From Apium graveolens (taxonomy: Eukaryota; Streptophyta; Magnoliopsida; Apiales; Apiaceae): a stretch of DNA of 64,000 nt. Both the position numbers and the translations under genes were made by a program. The stretch is from the NCBI RefSeq assembly GCF_009905375.1, contig NC_133649.1, forward strand, positions 234,264,201 through 234,328,200. Direction: 5' to 3'. The notes beneath the pieces were generated by a model, which was not told where the DNA came from, made no database searches, and saw only the letters and a program-made list of their open reading frames with translations. This document shows positions 1 through 11,558 of the stretch, piece by piece. Positions within the stretch are counted from its first letter, which is position 1. Each line of letters begins with the position of its first letter.

Positions 1-241
1 GTACTTTATTTTAAAAAAAATAAAAATCAAACATAAGACTATAAATTCAAATTTATTTATCATCAAATTTAATAATGAAGATTTAAGTGTTGAAGATAAC
101 ATTAAACATTCAATATTAGAAATTTCAAATGAAATGATATAACTTACTTATAGACATTGTACTCCATTTATACTTATCAAGTGCTTAATATATTTTCTCA
201 ACAAAATAATATTTATTTATTTTTTCACATACCTATATATT
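1..241. other. AT-rich sequence, nothing recognised
   Basis: No coding signal is seen. The similarity between the LTR to its right and the second LTR copy near 29.3 kb stops at about 242, so this stretch is either another insertion or lies beyond a truncation of that LTR. Confidence 0.5.
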
Positions 242-559
242 CTTCCCTAAGCCTTCCTTAATATTTTATACTCCCTTAATGATCCTCTCTTATATTCCTT
301 GAATTTAAATCATTTTTATCATGTTACCTTATATTTAATTCTTTCGGTAACTGGTGGATTTTTGGGAAAAAATCAAAGTGTCCTGATTCGAATTCTGACG
401 ACCTTTACATACACTCATTTACTTTATGGAATACTAGTACGATATCAGAATTTCCATAACAGTACTCCTATATAGTGTTGTCTTATAATTTTCCTTAATC
501 AGCAAAAGTTACTATTCATCAGGGTTTAAAAATTATTTCCAAAAATCGGGGTTATTACA
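242..559 (-). repeat. 3' LTR of element M (partial)
   Basis: On the minus strand this LTR begins with TGTAATAACCCC at 559, directly after the purine-rich tract at 560-575. It aligns with 29,308-29,644 with few differences, notably the absence of a short CATCAG expansion present in the other copy. Only the first 320 bp or so of the LTR can be followed. Confidence 0.75.
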
Positions 560-575
560 GTCTCCCCTCCTTAAA
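560..575 (-). other. Polypurine tract of element M
   Basis: The minus strand reads TTTAAGGAGGGGAGAC immediately before the 3' LTR. It is preceded by a GGGACAGAATCC block that is also found, with small changes, before the 3' LTRs of A, C and B1. Confidence 0.75.
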
Positions 576-1340
576 CGGATTCTGTCCCGGAATCAGATAG
601 AAAACAGTTGGGGATACTTTCTTAGCATTGCACTTTCTAACTCTCAAGTCAATTTTCCCACATTGTGGTTCTACCACCAAACTCTAACTAGTTTGATAAC
701 CATGTTCCTAAGCACTTGTTCCTTTTTGATTCATAACCCTCACTGGTTGCTCCACATAGGTTAAGTCTAGTCGCAGGTTTACGTGTTCATATTCCCCTAT
801 GTGTCTCGCCTCTGGATCATACTTCCTTAACATTGAAACTTGGAACTCATTGTGAACTTGTTGCAGGTTCGGGGGTAGGGCTAGTTCATTTGATAACCTT
901 CCAATACGTCTAAATATATCCAAGGGTCCAACAAATCGTGGACTTAGCTTTTCTTTCTTTCCGAACCTCATCAATCCTTTCCAAGGGAATACCCTTAACA
1001 ATACTAGGTTCCCGACTTCATACTGTTTGTCCTCTCGGGCCAAACTGACATAATACTATTGTCGATCTTGGGCTACTACCAATTGTCCTCTGATTAGATC
1101 TACTGTGTCCTTGGTTATTTAGACCACTTTGGACCTGAGCATCTTGCGCTCTCCAATCTTCATCCCAATATAAGGGAGATCAACATATTTCTTTTTTCTA
1201 CAGGGCCTCGTAAGGCAACATTCCGACACTGTCATATCATCTATCTTCGTAAGAAAACTCAATCCGCGCTAAGTGATCATTCTAAATTTCTTTCAAGTCT
1301 ATCGCACAGACTCTCATTATATTATCTAGCTCTACAACTT
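575..1340 (-). pseudogene. Integrase C-terminus and chromodomain fragment (element M)
   Basis: The fragment is the end of a Tekay/Del-type polyprotein. The clearest part (708-1,043, 111 codons) holds the integrase C-terminal signature: a VLLRVFPWKGL segment, then GPLDIFRRIG, LALPPN, HNEF and VSMLRKYDP, which match the corresponding parts of elements A and C. After a frame break, AMLRKYPQLFS (about 590-640) is the end of the chromodomain-like tail. Before it, at about 1,050-1,340 and in mixed frames, come MRVCAIDLKE, PLYWDED and similar integrase-core pieces. Several stops and frameshifts are present. It is the 3' end of M's pol. Confidence 0.8.
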
Positions 1341-2098
1341 TCACTTTTCAATACTCATTCTTTTCTAGTTCGTAAGTGTTACTATCTTTCGTTCATAATA
1401 CTCTTTGGTCTATACTTTTACTCGCTGGAGTTTTATAATCTTTTAATAATTGTGCCAACCTTAGTATCACGAACGCGTTAGAATCGGAATACCACTGCAC
1501 TGATACTACTTCATTTCTAGATGCTTCCATCTTTGAAAGTTTGATCCATCGTATAGAAGTAAAAGAATTTATTGAGAGATCACTATGATCATAAACACTT
1601 GTTACATCGCATAGTTAGTACAGAAGGTGGCCAGCCTTTAGTACTTGACAAGCAGTTAAACAACATGGGGTATCCTACTAGGCTTCTATCACACAGATAG
1701 GTAGTCATTCGGCAATACCTCCCCTTTTGGAAGGGTTGTTCTTCTCAGTTTACACGAAAATGAAAAGAAGTGAAAAGAAAGAATTTAAGAGAATTATATA
1801 AAAATAATGCCACAAAACATCTGGCTTGGAGTCTACCTCAGAACTATAGAGGTTTATCACAGGAGAACAAAACATATATGTATATATATCAACATCAAGT
1901 ATTTTCGCATCGCAATTCACGTGCCTGAATATTTTTTCTATTTCGTCCATCATTCTATGGACCCATGCTCTTGCTCGAGCTTATAAACAATCACCGTTGA
2001 AATTCCCTCGATAAAGAAAATCAAATCTGGGATTTCATTCTAGACATCATCATTACTAGAATTCTACGCTCTCCCCATAACCTTCCTCGTATAGTAAT
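1341..2098. other. Unassigned sequence inside element M, left of insertion A
   Basis: The stretch lies between recognisable integrase and the insertion point of A. I find no convincing coding frame. Together with 15,010-17,640 it makes about 3.4 kb of sequence where only a short piece of integrase would be expected, so it is probably an unidentified older insertion. Positions 2,094-2,098 (GTAAT) are the left target-site duplication of element A. Confidence 0.4.
2094..2098. repeat. Target-site duplication of element A (GTAAT, left copy)
   Basis: GTAAT at 2,094-2,098 is repeated at 15,005-15,009, directly outside both LTR ends. Confidence 0.9.
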
Positions 2099-5000
2099 TG
2101 TAATATCCGGGATATCGCGTGCAATTATTTTATCAATAAATAATTATTATGTGAATTTTAGTGAATTATCTGCTGATTGATAATAATATTTAGATGTATA
2201 TATGTGATAAAATGTGAGTGTGTTAATTCTATTATGTCCAGAATAAAATATAGATAATTAAGGAATTTTTCTGGTAATTTTTGGAATATTATATGATTTT
2301 ATATTGATTTATGAATTTATTAATTATTTTCTGAATAATTACAAAATTATTTTATAAAGCCGGGAATCGTCCAACCTCAACCGTTTTTACGTTTTTACAA
2401 TCCAAAACTCTTCCGAAAGCTCCTTCCTAACCTAATATGGTAATTCCGGACATTTTCCGTGTTTTAACTTTTTCAATCTAGATTACAGTTTGACCCGTGC
2501 GCGTCTCGGCGCACAATTTTCGATACGATAATTGTTTCGATATATCAACAAAACCCGTATTCTCGAAATACGGGATAATATTACATTATTTTCATAACAA
2601 AGTATTTTATAAAAAGCCCGGTTGGGATAATTATCCAATACGGGTACTAAATCAGATCATTTTTGCAGTTACTTAGCGGCTAAGTAACTAATTTAACGAC
2701 CCAAAATGATCCAACACGATCCAATATTCTATAAATATAAATAGCCCTTTTATTATTTCATTTTAATCGTTTAATCACAATCAGTCAGTCAGAACTAGTA
2801 ATTTACAGAGAAAAACCCTAAAAACGATACGTTCTTGAAAATCAAACCTAAAAACGAAGGCGTTATCGAAATCGAAATCAAGTGTGCAATATATCAAAAC
2901 GAAGATCTCGAGAACCTCTTCCCGAATCCACCATCTGTTTTTGCCCAGAAATTAAGGTATTTTTCTGATTTAATTATTTTATTCGAATAATTTATGAATT
3001 AAAGTAGGAATTTTTGTTCTTGATGTTGTTTGTGTAATTTGATGGCATAATCATGTAGATAATGTTCTCCTGATCATTTTGGTATATTATACTTCAAATT
3101 TAGAGTCCAGTAACATGTGTAACCGATGGTTTGATTATTGATAATTCGAAATTAGGGTTTTAAACCTTTGAATGTTCTTGATAAGAATTTGGGGGATTGT
3201 AATTGGTGAGTTCTGGGCGCGTATGGAGGTTATAAACAGATAGATCGTCCAAAAATAAGTTGATTCATGTATTTAGTTTCTCCGTTGACTGCCGGAATCG
3301 ACCCACCGGAAAAGCTTGAAGCATCGCCGGTGTTAATGGCGATTTCGCAGGAATGTCAGCTCTCGGGATGTTGTACGGTGGTTATTGCTCTAATTGAATT
3401 GCTGCTGAAATGGTAAACGAAGCCCAGTCTGCCACGAGCGGAGAAATGCTGTCTGGGATGAGGATTTAAGCTCGCCGGAAAATCCCCTGGCGGCTGGATT
3501 CTGTAATTAGGGCGGCGGGTCGAACGGTTCTTCACGACCCGTTTGTTTGACCCGGTTTTGATTCTCTAGAAACCAATTTCAAATCATGAATGTTGTTTCT
3601 GATTTACTTTATTTAGAAATTATTTTAAAATTCTGTTTTATTTACAAAAATTCATTTTAAATTTCTAAAAATCTATATTTAATTCTAGAAAATTATTTTA
3701 AATTCAGAAAAATTATTTTTAATTATTTAAAAATAAATCTAATGTATTTTAATTAATTTTAATTAGTTTTTAATTATTTTAATTAATCGAATTAATTTGA
3801 AATTAATTGATTAATTAATTTAATTAATTTAATTAATTTTAATTGATTTTAATTGATTTAATGATTAGATTTAATTATTTAAAATTGATTTAAAAATTCC
3901 GAAAAATTGTTTCGAGTTTTAAAATATTATTTTAAATTATTTCCAAGGCTCGATAATTATTATAAAATTATTTTAAAGTGATATTCGGGTATTCAAATCC
4001 CTATTATTTAATTATAAAATGATTCAGAAGTCCCGTTTTAATTCCGAAAAATGTTTAAAAATTTACATTAAATACTTGGAAAATCATTTTAACCCCGAAT
4101 CTTCTTTAAAAAAATGATTTGGATTAAATATCTTACATGCTATGTGTTGTACGTGATCCAATTGATGTGTAATATGACTGTATGTGCATTGTTTGACTGT
4201 TTTATTCATAACTTTCAATCCGTACGTCGGATTTGGGTGAAACGAAGGGTAGTTAGAAGCTCATAACGAATAGAATATGATGAGACGTTGTATTGATAAG
4301 TGCATGTGATATTTAACAGAGGAAGCGAGACATAGAAAAGGAAAGCAGATACTCTGTGAGTGGGACTCACTGAATAAGTGCTAGTAAAGTGAAAGCGAAT
4401 TGCTAAGGCAAGTGTTTCTTTTCCTCTTGATTATTGCAAGTATTTTGGAACGTTCTTCATTGTGTTGCAACTACTCTAAACGGTTATTATTCTATATTGT
4501 AAGTACTTTGAAGTACTTAACCTAAACCCTGATTCTTATTGATCTTGAGCCATAAGCCTATTTCTTCATGAACCGTTGATTGTTGAATTCACATATACAA
4601 ACCACACCTATACGATACTACTCCACAAATACATACCTACCACATACTGATTCCTGATACGAAATTGCTTACCATACCAACCATTATACCTTGTGTAACA
4701 GAAGACCAATTCTTGTAACTCTTGAACCCTTGAGTCTTCTGCTATCAGTTTCTTTCATTGATTGAAACCCAACCTTTATGATTTCCTGGTCATTTCATGG
4801 AATTACAGACCATCCTATGTTTCAAAATAAATATTATTTATGTTTCAACTATTGAGTTACATTGGTTATCATATTGTTATTCTAGAATAAGACTGTTTTT
4901 GAATATGGACCAGATTCGTGGTCGGACCAGATTCGTGGTCGGACCAGATTCGTGGTCACAGTAGGTCAATGTGTGCATTGGATCCAGTATATAGAGCAAA

Positions 5001-5565
5001 GCTGGGAGCCTTGCTCGGGGTTAGTGCGTGACTGATCAGCAGCCTAACCTTGGTTTTTAAAATGAAAATGAATATCCAATTCTAATCATTGCTTATCAGT
5101 AAATTTAATTCCTTATATCATTTTAATTGATCATTTTTAATCTCAGTTACTGCCTTTGTGACTTGCTGAGCTAGTTAGCTCACTCTTGCAAAACTGTTCA
5201 TATTCTTTTCCCGTGAAAAAGGAAACTGGTGGTAGCGAGGATCCCCAGACAAGTGTGCGAGCTAGGTATTTAGGTTGAAATAGAATAGACTAGCAGATGA
5301 TGTTCGGCTTGGTTGTGTTGATAGTTTGTAATAAAGTTTAAACTTCAGATGTAAGATAAATAAATTGGGAATTTGGAACGTTTGTAATATAAATAAGGTT
5401 GTGGCTTGTGAACATACTTTAGACTGCGTCGATCCGTGGAATATGGTAAGTAGGGTCATTGCATATATATATATATATATTCTTATATTCATAAACCGGT
5501 TTAAATAGGGTGGGTGTGTGTGTTGTGGGCCCCAAACTTTTGACCCGGGTTTGGTGGGTATTACA
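2099..5565 (+). repeat. 5' LTR of element A
   Basis: The LTR starts TGTAATATCC and ends GGGTATTACA (3,467 bp). It aligns along its length with 11,559-15,004. A TATA-like motif (TATAAATA, 2,730) is followed by an AGAGAAAAACCC leader at about 2,807. An AT-rich middle (3,640-4,130), an AGGCAAGT block (4,406) and a stem-loop (5,019-5,049) come next, then an AATAAA signal (5,330). Three copies of a 17-bp hairpin unit lie at 4,908-4,957, and an AT dinucleotide run at about 5,462-5,480. Confidence 0.92.
2730..2737 (+). promoter_or_regulatory. TATA box of element A 5' LTR
   Basis: TATAAATA occurs upstream of a short CA-containing leader and the AGAGAAAAACCC sequence. The same arrangement is at 12,196 in the 3' LTR. 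Confidence 0.55.
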
Positions 5566-5568
5566 GTT

Positions 5569-5582
5569 TGGCATCAGAGCCA
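5569..5582 (+). other. Primer-binding site of element A
   Basis: TGGCATCAGAGCCA lies three bases after the LTR end. It differs at one position from the TGGTATCAGAGC complement of the initiator Met tRNA 3' end used by many plant gypsy elements. Confidence 0.85.
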
Positions 5583-6881
5583 CGGTTTAAAGTCACTTCC
5601 ACAAGCCTAGATTGTCGGGAAGGGGTAGAGGGTTAAGATTAGTATTAGGGAATAATACGTCAAGAAATTGAATACGACTAAATAGTAGGTTTTAATATGA
5701 TTCGTGCTGAGATTCAGAATTCGTATTGAGCAACGTGATTTTCGTATAGCAGCGATGACAGCTTCCTTTAATTAGATATCATCTGATTATTCGGAGCCTT
5801 TCGTCGAAGGACCGTCATCTGATCCACGTCTTTCTCTTCCGCCGGTGTCAGCCATAATACCTGCTTTGACGGATGCACCAATGCGAACTATTCTACCTCT
5901 AGGTGTGAGATTATCTATTTGAGGACCTCCACCTGTTGACTCCGACTCTATTGGATATTCGGATGCGAGTGCGTCTTAAGATTTTGTTGATCCCATTATA
6001 AATCAGCTTCTCTCCTTCCCTACTTGTGAATTTTTCTATCTAAACATTGTTTCTTTTCTCGATGATTCTATTGGACGATTGGGGCAAAATAATGCATATT
6101 GTTGACAATTTGTCTTTAGTGACAAAAGGGTCTGGTGGGATGCCACCGAATTATGTTTTATGAATTGTGCGGTACTAAGACTGGCCATCTTATGTACTTG
6201 TATGGTTGCTCTCAATCGTACCTACATCTTCATCACTATTCCTTCTCATTCAATTTCCTTGGTTTTGAAATTTCATTTGGTATTCCATGATAATGAATTT
6301 CTTCAGTAATCTCTAGTACGAGGCTATTCTATTGGAACGAGAAGCCCTATTGGTAGATCCGGGGATTTCAACACATTATCAGGACTATAGATGTCGACAG
6401 AAATGTGAAGGAACTTTGGAATGAGATACAGGTGACCCGGGGAGTACTTGAAACTAGATGACGGAGATGATGTGACAGCTGATATGTGTATAACAATGTG
6501 GGATATGTAAAAATCAGACTTTTGGTGGGAATATAAATAAACAAGACTTACTGACTAATGGATAGGCCTGTTGTACCTTTGCCTTCAATAAAACGTTCCA
6601 CGCTTGTACCACCAAACTTTGATATACACCAGTACCTTTCCTTTTTAGTATGGTCATCTACTTTACTATACCTGTTTTATCTTACTGCACCAGACTTGAA
6701 CTTTTGTGATAACATGTACCCTTTCCCTTAACTGTTTACATTCCATAAAGAAGCATGCAATTTACTTAGTTCAATGATTGAAAATGTTTTCAAAAAGAGA
6801 TATTTCTATCTTACAAAAATCTTTTCAGAAAAAGGGATTTGATTTAAAGGTTAAATAAGTTGTTTGATTCTTTACAGAAAA
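5583..6881 (+). other. Element A leader with decayed orf0-like sequence
   Basis: This untranslated stretch sits between the primer site and gag. An ATG at about 5,755 opens MTASFN, then a stop, then a Ser/Pro-rich frame (SSDYSEPFVEGPSSDP). A later piece near 6,340-6,400 reads ALLVDPGISTHYQDYRC in one frame. The position and character resemble orf0 of element C at 36,012-36,819, but decay is too advanced for a firm match. Confidence 0.45.
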
Positions 6882-8068
6882 ATGCCTCCTAGAAGAAACA
6901 CCCGTGCTACCAACCAAAATAAAGAAACCAAAAACAACAACAACAACAACAACAACAATACCCGAGACAACAATAACCAGAATGTGAATCCAGGTCCCAT
7001 AGACCCAACTGTAGCCTAGATTCTTCAGATCTTGGCCCAACAGATAGTCCATCTGACTCAACAGCAGCAGAGGCAGACTAACCCTCAGGTAACCTTTAAG
7101 ACCTTTCAGGCGGTGAATCCACCAGAGTTTAAGGGTTCTGTAGATCCGATTGAGGCAAGGGTTTGGTTGAAAGAGATTGAGAAGGCATTTGCCTTAGTCA
7201 AGGTAAAGGAGGAGCAAAAGACTGAATTTGCAAGTTACTATATGAAGAATGAAGCCACCTACTGGTGGGAAACTGTTAAAGTGTTGGAAGGTACTGATGA
7301 TGTTGCGTGGGAGAGATTCAAGGAGTTGTTTCTTGAGAAGTATTTTCCTCAGTTTGTCCAGGACCAAATGGAATTGAAATTTCTGGAGTTAAAGCAGGGA
7401 AGTATGTCAGTGACAGATTATGAAAGCAAGTTTGAGGAGTTGTCCAAGTTTGTTCCATCATATATGGACACTGATAGGAAGAAGGCTAAGAGGTTTCAGC
7501 AAGGACTCAAGCCATGGATCTGTGGGAAGGTGGCCATATTTGAGTTGGATACGTATGCGGGAGTTGTGTAGAAGGCTATGATTGCGGAGACAGAGAGTGA
7601 AAAGTCTCAGAAAGAGAAGGAATGTAAGAAGAGGAAGTTCGAGGGAAATGAAGGACAGTCCCAAGTAGGGAAGTTTCCAAATTTTAATCATAGGAGGGGC
7701 AAGTTCCAGCCCGGAAGAAATTTTAACAGACAAAATACAGGCAACGGAGCCAAGGTAACCACCCAGCCATGGGAAACCAACCAACCCAGCAGAGGCCAGC
7801 TTTACCAGATTGTCAAGTCTGTGGAAAGAAGCATGGAGGAGTTTGCAACAAGTTGAATGTGGTCTGCTAAAAATGCAACCAGAGGGGGCACTATTCAAGG
7901 GAGTGTCGTAACCAGCCAACCAGAAGGCTAGCTAACAGGGATCAGCCTACCAGGAATCAGGCAGGAAAAGTTCTAGCAATTGGGTATACCTGTTTCAAGT
8001 GTGGAAAGCCAGGACACATAACAAGGGATTGCAAAGCACCAGTTCCAATCAATAATACACTGCGAATC
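6882..8068 (+). pseudogene. gag: gag (element A), capsid and zinc knuckles, broken
   Basis: The start at 6,882 gives MPPRRNTRAT followed by an Asn run encoded by an AAC microsatellite. The capsid domain follows (about 7,110-7,560), including PPEFKGS, WLKEIEKAF, TYWWE and FLELKQGSMSV, the usual retrotransposon gag signature. Two CCHC knuckles lie at about 7,810-7,915 and 7,985-8,035 (CFKCGKPGHITRDC). In-frame TAG codons occur at 7,017 and 7,569. At both, element C or the reading context predicts Gln (CAG). A frameshift near 7,780 and a TAA inside the first knuckle (about 7,867) complete the damage. The product would be the structural protein that packages element RNA. Confidence 0.9.
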
Positions 8069-8730
8069 ATGGGAGCCCCTTCAGCGGTAAATGAACCTCC
8101 CAGAGCTAGAATTTATGACATGTCTATGAAAAATGCTATCATGGACACATATGTTATGGCAGGTACGCTTACTGTGAACTCCTTATGTGCTAAAGTGCTA
8201 GTAGATTCGGGAACAACTCGATCATTTATTTATCAAGATTTTGTTGCTAAGTTAAATGGACCAATTGAATTGTTAAGTGAACTTATGACGGTAGAATTGG
8301 CAAATCAGTAGCGTGTATCTGTGAACCAAGTGTGCAAGAACTGTGAGATTGAGATTTCTGGCAATAAGTTTGACACTGACTTGATACCATTTAAGTTAGG
8401 AGAGTTTGACATTATTTTAGGAATGGACTGGCTATCTAAACATGATGCTCAGATAGACCGTCATAACAAGAAGGTAATTTTGAAGACGTCAGACGAGAAG
8501 GCGGTGACGTTTAAAGGTCAGAAGCAAGCAAATAAGTTATTGACGATGATTCAAGCTAAGAAACTATTACGACAAGGATGCGAGCATTTCATTGCCTACG
8601 TGATAGACAAAAGTCAGGAGCCAGCAAAACTAGAAGATATTCCCGTGGTAAATGAATTTCCAGACGTATTTCCAGACGAACTACCAGGACTTCCTCCGGA
8701 TGGGAAATTGAGTTTGCAATCGACTTAGCA
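8069..8730 (+). pseudogene. Aspartic protease region (element A), broken
   Basis: This is a retropepsin-type protease that would process the polyprotein. The active-site motif VLVDSGTTRSF lies near 8,200, followed downstream by LGEFDIILGMDWL (about 8,395). A TAG stop at 8,309 fits CAG to TAG. A one-base loss at about 8,703, just after LPGLPPD, throws the frame before RT. The frame otherwise continues in register from the second zinc knuckle. Confidence 0.9.
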
Positions 8731-10166
8731 CCTGGAACAGAACCAGTATCGAAGGCCCCATATAGAATGGCGTCAGTTGAAATGAAGGAGCTAGCAACGT
8801 AATTGCAAGAATTATTAAAAAAAGGAGTGATTCGACCCAGCGTATCCCCATGGGGTACACCGGTGTTATTTGTTAAGAAGAAAGACGGAAGTATGAGGCT
8901 ATGCATCGACTATCGAGAACTTAATAAGCTTACGATAAAGAACAAGTATCCATTACCACGAATCGATGATTTGTTTGACCAGCTGAAAGGAGCCAAGTAC
9001 TTCTCTATGATTGATTTGAGATCCAGATATCACCAAATGAAAATCAAACCTGAAGATATACCAAAGACAACTTTGAGAACAAGGTACGGTCATTATGAAT
9101 TCTCAGTGATGTCTTTTGGATTGACCAATGCCCTATCAACATTTATGGACTTGATGAACAGAATTTTCAAGGAATATTTGGACAAGTTTGTAATTGTGTT
9201 TATCGATGATATTTTGATCTACTCTAAGTCAACGGAAGATCACGTGGAACATCTAAGGACAACTTTGGAGATTTTGAGGAAGAAGAAGTTGTATGCAAAG
9301 TTTTCAAAGTGCGAATTTTGGTTACAAGAAGTCCAATTTTTAGGACATGTAGTAAGTAATGAAGGAATCAAAGTGGACCCAGCAAAGATTGAAGCTATTA
9401 CGAATTGATAAAGGCCTAAAACACCAACGGAGGTGAGAAGTTTCTTGGGATAAGCGGGATATTATCGACGATTTGTTCAAACTTTTCGAAGATTGCAACA
9501 CCTTTGACAAAGCTTACCAGGAAAAATGAGAAGTTTATATGGAACGAGAAATGCGAGGAAAGTTTTCAAGAATTAAAGAAGAGATTGATCACGACACCTG
9601 TTTTGTCACTTCCAGATGATCAAGGTAATTTTGTTATCTATAGTGATGCTTCTCATAAGGGATTAGGTTATGTTTTGATGTAGCATGATAAAGTTATTGC
9701 ATATGCGTCGAGACAACTGAAACCTCATGAACAAAAGTATCATACTCATGACTTGGAACTAGCAGCGATAGTATTCGCCTTGAAGATTTGGAGACATTAC
9801 TTATATGGAGAAAAATGTGAGATCTATACGGATCATAAAAGTTTGAAGTACATATTCACGCAAAAAGAGCTCAACATGAGACAAAGAAGATGGTTGGAAT
9901 TGATTAAGGACTATGATTGCACGATTAACTATCATCCAGGAAAAGCGAATGTGGTAGCTGATGCGTTAAGCAGAAAGGAAAGACTGAACGTGTTGACAGT
10001 ACCCGAGGAATTATACAAGAAATTTCAGAAATTGGAATTGGAAGTCAGAATTTGCAAGCCCAATGAAGCAAGTTTGTGGAGTATGACGTTTCAGCCAGAA
10101 TTGTTAGAAAAGATAAGAAGATGCCAGGAGAAAATAATGGATCAAGATATCAATCGTTTGATTTGA
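8731..10166 (+). pseudogene. Reverse transcriptase and RNase H (element A), broken
   Basis: The RT fingers and palm are well preserved (8,803-9,408): [22 protein letters not shown], then [19 protein letters not shown] and the catalytic [10 protein letters not shown] near 9,200. The conserved DLRSGYHQ reads DLRSRYHQ. Stops are TAA at 8,800, TGA-TAA at 9,406-9,411 and a TAA in the LAGYYRRF segment near 9,453. A one-base deletion near 9,484 and TAG at about 9,680 (Gln in element C) follow. RNase H (9,753-10,166) holds [28 protein letters not shown] and ADALSRKE. The last codon is TGA where CGA is likely. Confidence 0.92.
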
Positions 10167-11521
10167 GATGAGTTGTGCACTCAGAAGAACGATCAGGGTA
10201 TTCTTAGATTTTCATCCAGAATTTGGATTCCACCATTGACAGAATTGAAGAATGAAATTTTACACGAAGCTCACAATTCAAGGTATTCTACTCATCCACG
10301 AAGTACCATGATGTACAGAGGTTTAAAGGAGAATTATTGGTGGCGAGACATGAAAAGAAAAATTGCAGAATGGGTTAGCAAATGTTATATGTGTCAAAGA
10401 GTTAAGGCAGAGCACCAGAGACCCAATGGATTGTTACAACCATTAGAGATTCCAGAGTGGAAATGGGAGCATATTGCTATGAATTTCATAGTCGGATTAC
10501 CAAGAACGAAAGCGAACCACGATGCTATCTGGGTCATAGTAGACAGACTAACCAAATCAGCTCATTTCTTGCCTGTTAATGAAAGATTTTCACTAGATAA
10601 GTTGGTTCACATATATTTGAAGGAAATAGTAGTTCGTCACGGAGTCCCAGTGTCTATTATATCTGATTGAGATCCACGATTCAATTCGAGATTTTGGAGA
10701 AGTTTTCAAGAATGCTTGGGAACTAGGTTGAACATGAGTACGGCTAATCATCCACAGACAGACGGCCAAAGCTGAGAGAACGATCCAAACAATTGAAGAT
10801 ATGTTACGTGTTTGTGCCATTAATTTCAAAGGAAATTGGGATGAGCATTTACCCTTAATGGAGTTTGCTTACAATAACAGTTATCATGCCAGTATCGGAA
10901 TGCCTCCCTATGAAGCTCTTTATGGACGCAAATGTTGATCACCAGTACATTGGGACGAAGTCGGAGAGCGTAAAATGCTTGGACCTGAATTGGTGCAGCA
11001 AATAAAAGAGGTTGTGGAAATCATCCAGAAAAGGCTAATTGCAGCACATGATCGTCAAAGAAAGTATGCAGATCAATCCAGAAAGGACATGGAATTCGAA
11101 GACGGAGATCTAGTGTTATTAAAAGTGTCACCATGGAAAGGATTGTCGAGATTTGGAAAGAAAGGAAAACTGGGTCCTAGATACGTCGGACCTTTTGAAA
11201 TTTTGAAACGTGTCGGCAAAGTAGCTTACGAATTGGCGTTATCCCCCACACATGGAGCACATTCATAATGTTTTTCACGTATCAATGCTTAAGAAATATA
11301 ACCCAGATTCTAAGCATGTAATCGAATATGAGCCGATAGAACTTTAGGGAGATTTATCCTATGTAGAGAATCCGATAGAGATTCTAGAAAAGAGAGAAAA
11401 TATATTGAGAAATAAAGTTTTAAAGTTAGTAAAAGTATTGTGGAGAAATCCAAAGGTTGAAGAGTCAACCTGGGAACTAGAAAGTGATATGCGAAAAAAA
11501 TACCCTCACTTGTTTACTTAG
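10167..11521 (+). pseudogene. Integrase and chromodomain-like tail (element A), broken
   Basis: The integrase would insert the cDNA. The zinc-binding region ([17 protein letters not shown]) spans about 10,265-10,420. The core follows, with [17 protein letters not shown] and a second acidic motif IISD-DPRFNS split by TGA at 10,668. The first is NFIV where element C has DFAV, so the first core Asp appears substituted. An extra base after GQS (about 10,774) shifts the frame, and TGA occurs at about 10,936 in RKC-SPVH. The C-terminal domain (10,975-11,268) has LLKVSPWKGLSRFG. A shift near 11,240, then a TAG, precedes the tail ending in TWELES and KYPHLF. The likely original stop is at 11,519-11,521. 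Confidence 0.9.
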
Positions 11522-11542
11522 GAGATTCTGAGGACATAATCC

Positions 11543-11558
11543 TTTTAAGGGGGGAGGA
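11543..11558 (+). other. Polypurine tract of element A
   Basis: TTTTAAGGGGGGAGGA lies directly before the 3' LTR, preceded by GAGGACATAATCC. Confidence 0.9.

Noticed and set aside
6825..7061. Minus-strand frame with a Val run
   Set aside because: It is the antisense of the AAC microsatellite that encodes Asn in element A gag.
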